Below, one piece after another: positions 56,900 through 64,000 of a stretch of DNA of 64,000 nt; the stretch's first letter is position 1; each line of letters starts with the position of its first letter. The position numbers were made by a program, and so were the translations under genes. The notes beneath the pieces are model-generated. The model searched no databases and had not been told where the DNA came from. It saw only the letters and a list, made by a program, of their open reading frames with translations. Source of the stretch: CBDCMJ01 sp965224325 (GTDB taxonomy: Bacteria; Chloroflexota; Dehalococcoidia; Lucifugimonadales; UBA3495); NCBI GenBank assembly GCA_965224325.1, contig CBDCYT010000001.1:1-64000 (forward strand). The letters run 5' to 3'.

Positions 56900-59800
56900 A
56901 TGCCCACTCACCCACACATAGAAAACTACTACTCCTATTTGGGCCAGCTGATTGAAGCGGGCGGCTCGAATAACGAACTTAGCATCCGGGCGGCCTTCCA
57001 GAACTGCCTAGCGTCCTACTGCGCGGCCCACAAGGACAGGCTGGTACTGGTGCCGGAGCTGGCCACCGCCGAGGGGACGAAACCCGACGGTACGGTGCGG
57101 GACTCGCTGCGCATGGCGCGAGGGTACTGGGAGGCAAAGGACCCGCACGACGACCTGGACGCCGAAATCCAGGCCAAGTTCAACGTGGGGTACCCCCGCG
57201 ACAACATCGTTTTTGAGGACTCCCGCGTGGCAGTGCTGTTCCAGAACCGGGAAGAGGCGATGCGGGTGGATATGACCCGCCCCGGTGAGCTTCATCGTCT
57301 AATTACCCGCTTTCTTGAGTACGAGTTGCCGGAGATCGGGGAGTTCCGGCAGGCCCAGAGCCAGTTCAAGACCGACCTGCCCACGGTGCTGGAGAATTTG
57401 CGCGCCACCGTCGCCGAGGCCGAAGCGGACAACCCGGACTACCAAAAGGCCGCTTCGTCCTTCCTGGACCTGTGCCGCAAGACCATCGGCCCCGCCGTAT
57501 CGCCGGCGGACGCGCGGGAAATGCTGCTCCAGCACATCCTCACCAAGGACATATTCCAGCGGGTGTTCGCCGAGGACCAGTTCCACCGGGAGAACAACGT
57601 GGCGCGGCAGCTGGACGGGCTGGAGCGCACCTTCTTCACCGGCGACGTGCGGCGGCAGGCCATCGACCGGCTACGGGCATACTACGGCGTGATCGGGCGG
57701 GCCGCCGATGAGATCGCCGACTACGCCGAGAAGCAGCAGTTCCTGAAGGCCATCTACGAGGACTTCTACAAGGCGTACAACCCGGCGGCGGCGGACCGGC
57801 TGGGGGTGGTTTACACGCCAAACGAGGTGGTGGACTTTATCATCCGCGGCGCGGACCACCTGCTACAGAAGCACTTCGGGCGGAGTCTGGCGGACGAGAA
57901 CGTGCAGATCCTTGACCCGGCGACGGGGACGGGCACTTTCGTGACCAGCCTCATTGATTACCTGCCCCTGCACCGGCTGGAGCACAAGTACCGGCACGAA
58001 ATCCACGCCAACGAAGTGGCCATCCTGCCCTACTACATCGCCAACCTGAACATCGAGTACACCTACCAGCAGCGGACCGGCCGTTACGTGGAGTTCCCCA
58101 ACCTGTGCTTCGTGGACACGCTGGACAACCTGGACTGGCAGCAGCAGGGCGCCACCGGCGGCGCGGTCACCCGCCAGGGCTCCTTCAACCTGGGCGGCCT
58201 GTCGGAGGAGAACTGGATACGCATCCAGGAACAGAACGAGAGGCCCATCAGCGTCATCATCGGCAACCCGCCCTACAACGCCAACCAGCAGAACGAAAAC
58301 GACAACAACAAAAACCGGGAGTACCCGGGGATCGACCGCCGCATCCGGGAGACCTACATCGCCAGAAGCACGGCCCAGAAGACTAAGCAGTACGACATGT
58401 ATAAGCGGTTCATTCGCTGGGCCTCGGACCGCCTGGCGGACGACGGGATTATCGCTTTCATCACCAATCGGGCTTATCTGGAAGCGCGCCAGGATGACGG
58501 GTTCAGGCAGGTTGCCGCGGGGGAGTTCACCGACATTTACGTCATGGACCTGGGGTCCGACGTGCGTCGCAACCCCAAGATTTCGGGCACCACCCACAAC
58601 GTCTTCGGGATACAGACCGGCGTGGCCGTGGCTTTCTTCGTGCGGGAAAAGGCCCGCCTGGGAAAGTGCAACATCCATTACGCCAGCCGGGATGACGCCG
58701 AGGTTGCCAGGAAGAAGCTGGCATATCTGAAGGAAGCCGGTCTGGAAAGTGTGCCCTTCGACAGCGTCACGCCGGACTCAAAGGACAACTGGCTCCACCA
58801 GTCCAACAGCAACTTTGAGCGGCTGATACCGCTGGGCGACCGGCCTACAAAGTTCGCAAAGTCTGCCGATGCTGAGCAAGCAGTATTTGGTCTATATTCG
58901 TTGGGAATCCTGACCGCCCGGGATGAGTGGGTTTACGATTTCGACGTCAATGTCTTGCGAGCCAAGGCCAAGTTGTTTTGCGAAACATACCAACGCGAAA
59001 TGAAGCGATACTCAGTTGAAAAGCCTGATGGGAATTCTGTTACGGACTGGGTAGACAGATCAATTAAATGGACGAGCGAGTTGGAAGACCACTTGGTCAA
59101 GGGTGACCGTTTGAGGTATGGGTCTCGGAATATTCTCACAGCTTCTTTCAGACCCTTTGTGGTCAAACACTGTTATTACGCTCCGATCATCACTCATCGG
59201 CGGTATCAAATCCCCCAACTATTTCCGGACGAGACGCCTGGTCTCAACAAAGTGATTTGTTTCTCGGGCCTCGCGTCTAACAAACCGTTTTCAGTTTTGG
59301 CAACTGACAAAGTTTTCGGTCACGATACGCTTGAAAAGACCCAATGCTTCCCCCTGTACCGCTACACGGAGAATGGGGAGCGGGTGAGCAACATCACCCA
59401 GTGGGGCATCGACCGCATCAACGGGCACTACCGGCGGGAGTGGGGCGACGACTTCGAGACGCTGGCCGGCCCGGATGGGATAACCGCCGAGGAGATTTTC
59501 GCCTACACCTACGCGGTGCTCCACGATCCGGCGTACCGCCACGAGTACGCGGTGGATTTGCTGCGGGAGTTCCCCCGCCTGCCCCTGTACCAAGGCTTCC
59601 ACCACTGGGCGGAAATGGGCCAGACGCTGCTGGACCTGCACATCGGGTTCGAGTCGGCGGAGCCCTACCCTCTTCAGCTGGTGGAGCAGGCCGGGGAGGC
59701 CAAACGGGTGCTCCTGCGGGCCGACAAGGATGGGGGCAGAATCGTCCTGGACGACAAGTCATCGCTGACCGGGGTGCCCGATGAGGCGTGGGAGTACCGG

Positions 59801-60013
59801 CTGGGCAACCGGTCGGCGCTGGAGTGGGTGCTGGACCAGTACAAGGAAAAGAAGCCGCGGGACCCGACCATCCTGGCGAAGTTCAACACCTACCGTTTTG
59901 CCGACCACAAGGAGCGGGTGATTGAGCTGCTGCAGCGCGTCTGCACCGTGAGCGTCGAGACCGTGAGGACCGTCGAGCGGCTGGGACGGCTGTCGGACGT
60001 TGACCCGGAGTAG
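56900..60013 (+). CDS. Single-chain type IIG / ISP-C restriction-modification enzyme
   Basis: 1037 aa from ATG 56900 (MPTHPHIENYYSYLGQLIEA); the longer frame from 56675 is not supported. It has an N-terminal nuclease region with EGTKPDGTVRDSLRMARGYW-EAKD (PD-(D/E)XK arrangement) and a helical spacer. The N6-adenine methyltransferase follows with motif I ILDPATGTGTFVTSLI and motif IV VIIGNPPYNANQQ. The C-terminal half is the type ISP target-recognition region (FRPFVVKHCYYAP, YTYAVLHDPAYRHEYAVDL). ISP enzymes normally also carry a helicase, which is absent, so this is closer to type IIG. One protein would both methylate and cut its target. Confidence 0.85.
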   Translation: MPTHPHIENYYSYLGQLIEAGGSNNELSIRAAFQNCLASYCAAHKDRLVLVPELATAEGTKPDGTVRDSLRMARGYWEAKDPHDDLDAEIQAKFNVGYPRDNIVFEDSRVAVLFQNREEAMRVDMTRPGELHRLITRFLEYELPEIGEFRQAQSQFKTDLPTVLENLRATVAEAEADNPDYQKAASSFLDLCRKTIGPAVSPADAREMLLQHILTKDIFQRVFAEDQFHRENNVARQLDGLERTFFTGDVRRQAIDRLRAYYGVIGRAADEIADYAEKQQFLKAIYEDFYKAYNPAAADRLGVVYTPNEVVDFIIRGADHLLQKHFGRSLADENVQILDPATGTGTFVTSLIDYLPLHRLEHKYRHEIHANEVAILPYYIANLNIEYTYQQRTGRYVEFPNLCFVDTLDNLDWQQQGATGGAVTRQGSFNLGGLSEENWIRIQEQNERPISVIIGNPPYNANQQNENDNNKNREYPGIDRRIRETYIARSTAQKTKQYDMYKRFIRWASDRLADDGIIAFITNRAYLEARQDDGFRQVAAGEFTDIYVMDLGSDVRRNPKISGTTHNVFGIQTGVAVAFFVREKARLGKCNIHYASRDDAEVARKKLAYLKEAGLESVPFDSVTPDSKDNWLHQSNSNFERLIPLGDRPTKFAKSADAEQAVFGLYSLGILTARDEWVYDFDVNVLRAKAKLFCETYQREMKRYSVEKPDGNSVTDWVDRSIKWTSELEDHLVKGDRLRYGSRNILTASFRPFVVKHCYYAPIITHRRYQIPQLFPDETPGLNKVICFSGLASNKPFSVLATDKVFGHDTLEKTQCFPLYRYTENGERVSNITQWGIDRINGHYRREWGDDFETLAGPDGITAEEIFAYTYAVLHDPAYRHEYAVDLLREFPRLPLYQGFHHWAEMGQTLLDLHIGFESAEPYPLQLVEQAGEAKRVLLRADKDGGRIVLDDKSSLTGVPDEAWEYRLGNRSALEWVLDQYKEKKPRDPTILAKFNTYRFADHKERVIELLQRVCTVSVETVRTVERLGRLSDVDPE

Positions 60014-60133
60014 AAACAGGAGTTCAGAGAGAAAAGCGCAGACGGCCAGGCGCTGGCTAAGTTGGAAACCAGACCCGAAGGGCGCAAAGTTTCTAAGGCA
60101 GACTGTGGACCGGCTGGAAAGAGAGACAACCAA

Positions 60134-60484
60134 CTAGGATTTTATTTCCACGCTGCCAAAGAGACACAACCCAGTTAGAGTGAGTTGGCCCACGGGCGAG
60201 GTTGGGGCGGCGCGTTTGGATGCGACACCGCCGAATACAGCCCTGGTTTGGACATTTACAGCCCAGTCTCCAGGGACTAGGAGCCTGACGCTGCCAAAGC
60301 TGGCTATGACGTTGATTGTCGCTCCCTCATCGGCAATGGTCGCACCGCGCAAGTCTATGTCGCTGCTACCGAAGATAGCGTAAATCCGACCGCCGCGAAA
60401 CTGCTGGCTGGCGATTTGGTTTTCACTGCCGCCGAAGAAACTGGTCATTCTTATTTTGGCGTCGGCAACCGCGTGTCTTACCAT
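60134..60484 (-). CDS. LiaF-like C-terminal-domain protein
   Basis: 116 aa. The beta-rich segment FGGSENQIASQQFRGG, IYAIFGSSDIDLRGATI and SFGSVRLLVPGDWAVNV matches the C-terminal part of LiaF / cell-wall-active antibiotic response proteins. No membrane helices precede it, unlike LiaF itself. AGGAGG lies 12 nt before the ATG. The role is unknown, possibly envelope-stress sensing. It converges on the restriction enzyme gene. Confidence 0.75.
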   Translation of the reverse strand: MVRHAVADAKIRMTSFFGGSENQIASQQFRGGRIYAIFGSSDIDLRGATIADEGATINVIASFGSVRLLVPGDWAVNVQTRAVFGGVASKRAAPTSPVGQLTLTGLCLFGSVEIKS

Positions 60485-60947
60485 CTTGTAAGATTTCCTC
60501 CTGTGAGTATGGCCTTATCATACATCACCCAACTAGCACTTAGCCTGGTACAGAAAATTGGGCAAGACCAGTAACAGGAAACACGTGTGAACTGGTGGCG
60601 GTCGTGTAACTCCACTGGTTGGGGGCTCGGCTGTGAAATCGAGGAGATTATCGGGGGCGGAAGGGGCCAAGCAACACCACATACGCTCCCAACCAAGGCA
60701 TCGCCCCAGCAAGGAAACAGCGCGCTCACAACCCGGAGCCGGTGAGCCCATAGGCTATATCCAGCTCCCAGGTGGCGTCCCAGATGGTCCGAAGGTGGCT
60801 GGAAACCGAGAATACCCAAAGCTTATGGAACTCATGTACGCCATCCACTCCTTCAAAGTGGATGTCCGCTGCTTGCGGTGTTAGGATGCTAACGTCTCCG
60901 GATTGACTAACGGGTGGGGCACACCGACAAAATTGGAGGATCAACCC
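60485..60947. other. Intergenic region between divergent genes
   Basis: 460 bp with only unsupported frames. It holds the upstream regions of the LiaF-like gene and the aminotransferase gene. Confidence 0.5.
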
Positions 60948-62153
60948 ATGGCCGGGAAAGGCTTGGATTACTCTACGCTCTTCAACAGGGCCCTGCCTCC
61001 TCCTGCGGCGCCGTGGGGAGGTCACCCAAAATACAACTTCATCGGAGGCCACAGCGACCCGGAATTAGTCCCCATGGAGGGGCTTATCGAGTCCGCCGCC
61101 AATGTTTTTCGGGGCGACCCCAGGAACATTTCCATGTACAACTTCGACGGCGGTCCGCAGGGTATCGTCCCGCTGCGCAAGTTCTTGGTTGACAAACTTG
61201 CGGCCCACCGCGGCATCCACACAACGATCGACGAAGTCCTGATTACTTCGGGGTCCGGCCTGGCGATCGAGTTGATTAACGAAATCCTGCTGGAGGAAGG
61301 CGACACCGTGATCGTGGAGGAGTTCAGCTTCTCCGGGGCCTTGAGCAATCTGAGACGCCGCAAAGTCAACATGATCGGTGTCGAGGTAGACCGGGAAGGC
61401 ATGCGTATGGACCAGTTGGCCCGGGTGCTCGAAGAGCTGCGGGCCAAGGGAGTGCGCCCTAAGTACATCTATACGATTCCGACTCTCCAGAACCCCACTG
61501 GCACTGTGATGACCACGGAGCGCCGGTGGCGGATGCTGGAACTGAGCGAAGAATTCGGAGTCCCCGTATTCGAAGACGAATGCTACGCGGACCTTATATT
61601 CGAAGGCGAATATGAGAACGCGATTCGGGCCTTGGATGATACCAATCGGGTGCTGCACATAGGCTCTTTCTCAAAAACCCTGGGGCCTGGCACACGCCTT
61701 GGATACGTTGTCGCGTCGCGGGAGGTGATGAGCCGATTGCTATCCCGTAAGAACGACGCCGGTACCGGCGTCATGGACCAGATGATCGTAGGCGACTATT
61801 TCACCAACCATTATGAAGAACACATCCAAGAAGTACGTTCGGCTTTGAAACGCAAATGCGAGACGCTCGGCAGCGCGCTCCGTGAGTCGTTCGGGCCGAC
61901 TATCGATTTTGAAATGCCCCGGGGCGGAATGTACTTGTGGGTCAGGCTCCCTTCAGGAATAGATTCACGCACATTGGCCCTGCCGGCACTCAGGGAAGGC
62001 ATCGCATTCAATCCGGGGCCGGACTGGTCAGCCGATCCGGAGGCGGCCGCCAACTATATCCGACTTTGCTTTGCCCTCCCCTCTGAAAATGAAATATGGG
62101 AAGGGGTCGAAAAACTGGCGGACGTGTTCCGGAGGGAGGGCACGCTGCCCTGA
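60948..62153 (+). CDS. PLP-dependent class I/II aminotransferase
   Basis: 401 aa from ATG 60948 (GGAGGA 7 nt upstream). It has the fold-type I features of the LysN/2-aminoadipate and MocR-catalytic-domain group: YNFDGGPQGIVPLRKFLVD, the cofactor-stacking VLITSGSGLAIELI, IPTLQNPTGTVMT, and the Schiff-base Lys in IGSFSKTLGPGTRLGY, with the Arg of PLP phosphate binding in the same stretch. The C-terminus (NYIRLCFALPSENEIWEGVE) holds the carboxylate-binding Arg. There is no helix-turn-helix, so it is an enzyme rather than a regulator. The dioxygenase gene follows 77 nt later. Confidence 0.9.
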   Translation: MAGKGLDYSTLFNRALPPPAAPWGGHPKYNFIGGHSDPELVPMEGLIESAANVFRGDPRNISMYNFDGGPQGIVPLRKFLVDKLAAHRGIHTTIDEVLITSGSGLAIELINEILLEEGDTVIVEEFSFSGALSNLRRRKVNMIGVEVDREGMRMDQLARVLEELRAKGVRPKYIYTIPTLQNPTGTVMTTERRWRMLELSEEFGVPVFEDECYADLIFEGEYENAIRALDDTNRVLHIGSFSKTLGPGTRLGYVVASREVMSRLLSRKNDAGTGVMDQMIVGDYFTNHYEEHIQEVRSALKRKCETLGSALRESFGPTIDFEMPRGGMYLWVRLPSGIDSRTLALPALREGIAFNPGPDWSADPEAAANYIRLCFALPSENEIWEGVEKLADVFRREGTLP

Positions 62154-62230
62154 CTTTCGTGACCCGCCCCCCGGCAGGTGTACCCTAGGCTCCGGTTCAG
62201 GCAACGAGTCATCGTTAAGGAGAGGCGTTC

Positions 62231-63271
62231 ATGGGAGAAATACTGGGCGTCGGCGGCACTCACTATCCGCCGGGACTGGTGCCGGACGAATACAAGCCGT
62301 GGCCGTTGGCCAGGATGTTGGAGACCGACCAGCGCATTCCGGCGCACATGAAAGACCCCGCCAACTGGCCGGAGCCGATGCGGCAGGAGTGGGGCGACGA
62401 CGAGGGAATTTCGTCCCACAAGGTCCACCGGGCTCGCGTATTCAAAGCTTTCCGTCGAATCCGGGAGGAGATAGACGCCTTCAACCCGGACTTCATCCTC
62501 ATTTGGGGGGACGACCAGTACGAGAACTTCAAAGAGGACATCATCCCGCCGTTCTGCGTATTGGCCTACGACAACATAGAGTTTACTCCCTTCAAGAGGA
62601 CGCGAGGCAGGCCGAACATCTGGGGAGAGCCTGAGGACAAGGTGTTCAAGTTCCCCGGCCATCAGGAAGCGGGGCGGTACTTGGCCCGCGGGCTGCTGGA
62701 CGAGGGTGTGGATATGGCTTACGCCTACCGTCCGCTCCATGAGGAGGGCCTGGGCCACGCCTTTTCCAACACCCTGCTCTTCCTGGACAATGACCGGGAG
62801 GGGTTCGATTATCCGGTGTTGCCCGTCGCGGTGAACTGCTACGGCAGCAACGTCATTCGGATGCGCGGCGGAGCGACCGAATACTCCGACGTGCCAGACC
62901 CGCCTTCACCCTCACCGAGGCGCTGCTTCGAGGTCGGCCAAGCCACGGCCCGGGTTATTAAGAACAGTCCGTGGCGGGTGGTGTTGATGGCGTCGTCCAG
63001 TTGGTCACACGCCTTTCTAACCCCCAAGAACTACTGGATTTACCCTGACCTGGAAGCTGACCGGGCCCTGCTGGAGCACTTGAAGACCGGCGAATTCGAG
63101 AAGTGGCGGGAGTATCCTCTGTCCAAGATAGAGGAATCGGGCCAGCAAGAGGTGCTCAACTGGTTCTGCTTGGTGGGGGCCATGGCCGAACTGGGCAAAG
63201 AGGCGGAGATCCTGGACTGGGCCGAGACCTGGATCTTCAATTCCCCCAAGTGCCTGGCGGTCTTCAAGTAG
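62231..63271 (+). CDS. LigB-type (class III) extradiol dioxygenase-like protein
   Basis: 346 aa with AAGGAG ahead of the ATG. GVGGTHYPPG near the N-terminus holds a likely iron-ligand His. FNPDFILIWGDDQYENF and VDMAYAYRPLHEEGLGHAF follow the LigB/protocatechuate 4,5-dioxygenase fold, as does RVVLMASSSWSHAFLTPKNY near the C-terminus. Such proteins are strongly expanded in SAR202-like Chloroflexota and are thought to open catecholic or related rings. The exact substrate is unknown. It probably shares a transcript with the aminotransferase and ends in a clear terminator. Confidence 0.85.
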   Translation: MGEILGVGGTHYPPGLVPDEYKPWPLARMLETDQRIPAHMKDPANWPEPMRQEWGDDEGISSHKVHRARVFKAFRRIREEIDAFNPDFILIWGDDQYENFKEDIIPPFCVLAYDNIEFTPFKRTRGRPNIWGEPEDKVFKFPGHQEAGRYLARGLLDEGVDMAYAYRPLHEEGLGHAFSNTLLFLDNDREGFDYPVLPVAVNCYGSNVIRMRGGATEYSDVPDPPSPSPRRCFEVGQATARVIKNSPWRVVLMASSSWSHAFLTPKNYWIYPDLEADRALLEHLKTGEFEKWREYPLSKIEESGQQEVLNWFCLVGAMAELGKEAEILDWAETWIFNSPKCLAVFK

Positions 63272-63298
63272 TGTGACGGCGAATCAGCTTCTAATCCC

Positions 63299-63332
63299 AG
63301 AGGAGTGCTCTCGATGCACTCCTCTTCTATTT
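63299..63332 (+). terminator. Rho-independent terminator after the dioxygenase gene
   Basis: A 10-bp stem (63299-63308 with 63316-63325, arms AGAGGAGTGC / GCACTCCTCT), 7-nt loop, then a T-rich tail TCTATTTT. It lies 28 nt after the stop codon. Confidence 0.8.
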
Positions 63333-63348
63333 TGGGGAGTGCAACGCT

Positions 63349-64000
63349 ATGGCGCCAATGCGGTTTGTGGGGGTAGATGGCTGTAAGGGCGGTTGGTTCA
63401 GTGTGGGCCTAGACCAAAATGGTTACGACTTCGGGATATTCCGCGAGTTCGTCGAATTGTTGTATCACTACAAGGATGCCAAGCTGATTCTCGTGGATAT
63501 ACCAATTGGGCTGCCTGAAGGTAATTGTGGGCGCAAATGTGACAGTGAAGCTTGGAGAAAACTTGGCTACCCTCGGCAGTTGAGTGTCTTTCCAACACCG
63601 ACTCGCCGAACTGCATACGTAGCGGCGGAACCACTCAAAAATATTGAACTTGCCAGAGATATCGAGCATCAAATTTCAGGGAAAGGGTTGAGCCCTCTGT
63701 CTTTTGCGATAGCACCCAAGATTACCGAAGTCGATAAGGCGTTGTTGAGCTCTGACCGTAAGGCTAAACTGAAGGTCCGGGAGGTCCATCCGGAGCTTTG
63801 TTTCTGGGGATTAAATGGTGGGCAGCCTATGCAGAGCAAGAAGAAAGACAGAGGTGGCGAAGAGGAACGCCTTAGGGTTCTTCGAAGAATTTTACCTCAA
63901 GCTGATGTTGATGACGTATACAACGGCGCCTGTTCAAAATTTTACGGGAAGAACGTTGCCAAGGAGGACATACTCGATGCACTTGCCGCAGCGGTAACCG
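63349..64000 (+). CDS. DUF429 predicted nuclease, C-terminus beyond the window
   Basis: The frame from ATG 63349 (GGGGAG upstream; ATG 63358 is an alternative) is open to the window end, 217 codons. FVGVDGCKGGWFSVGL, LILVDIPIGLPEGN, LSVFPTPTRRTAY, VREVHPELCFWGLNGG and DILDALAAAVT are the diagnostic segments of DUF429. It is an RNase-H-like fold family annotated as predicted nuclease but without proven activity. Acidic residues in VGVDG and LVDIP are candidates for metal binding. Confidence 0.88.
   Translation, partial: MAPMRFVGVDGCKGGWFSVGLDQNGYDFGIFREFVELLYHYKDAKLILVDIPIGLPEGNCGRKCDSEAWRKLGYPRQLSVFPTPTRRTAYVAAEPLKNIELARDIEHQISGKGLSPLSFAIAPKITEVDKALLSSDRKAKLKVREVHPELCFWGLNGGQPMQSKKKDRGGEEERLRVLRRILPQADVDDVYNGACSKFYGKNVAKEDILDALAAAVT

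Noticed and set aside
1..64000. CRISPR array accompanying the Cas3 remnant
   Set aside because: No regularly spaced 25-40-bp direct repeats were seen on reading the window.

Overview
The window is a gene-dense, strongly rearranged stretch of a bacterial chromosome with moderate-to-high GC. No rRNA or intact tRNA gene is present. Several traits suggest a marine or sponge-associated Chloroflexota bacterium (SAR202/Dehalococcoidia-like): many IS1380-type transposase copies, plant-type LRR and cadherin/fibronectin surface proteins, a LigB-like dioxygenase, CaiB debris, and a tiny Lys-rich protein starting MGDKGGKK. This assignment is inference from gene content and is only moderately certain.

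Layout. 1-5584: a RecB/Cas4-like nuclease and a DUF1998 helicase cut in mid-gene by a palindromic repeat. A second copy of that repeat in opposite orientation closes off a fragment of an LRR surface protein. 5854-7730: a small operon of a Pro/Thr-rich lipoprotein and two unknown proteins. 8168-14876: a nucleotide-themed island with a 180-bp MITE-like repeat, a DUF7002-like protein, two divergent RlmJ/TcmP-like proteins, a fusion of a P-loop kinase domain to a PurA/PurZ-type synthetase, and a membrane-anchored dCTP-deaminase/dUTPase-fold protein. 15775-26216: IS21 debris, a DUF4145 protein, a decayed DNA methyltransferase, a repeat-bearing small protein, and a type I restriction operon ordered hsdM-hsdS-brnT-[brnA::hsdR]. 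A Cas3 HD remnant follows. 26346-33680: a DnaQ-type exonuclease, then an ATP-grasp / transglutaminase / alpha-E operon, and small regulatory, RNA-binding, zinc-ribbon and Rieske proteins. 34353-42710: IS1380 copies around a large HEPN-STAND-TPR-cold-shock protein, a cupin and small proteins. 42819-50232: a giant cadherin/FN3 surface gene, internally duplicated and frameshifted. 50236-56608: a chain of truncated genes (dnaE2, IS66, LRR, DUF5131) with an intact MerB-like gene among them. 56900-64000: a stand-alone type IIG/ISP restriction-modification enzyme, a LiaF-like protein, an aminotransferase, a LigB-type dioxygenase with a terminator, and a partial DUF429 gene.

How the genes relate. Defence is the main theme: a type I system, a single-chain restriction-modification enzyme, a STAND protein, a broken helicase-nuclease pair, a Cas3 relic and a toxin-antitoxin module. 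The two most unusual items are the BrnT toxin embedded in the type I operon with its antitoxin fused to HsdR, and the kinase-PurZ-like fusion with its neighbours. Many junctions are abrupt gene truncations at repeats. They are either genuine mobile-element scars or metagenome assembly joins, and long reads would be needed to tell which.
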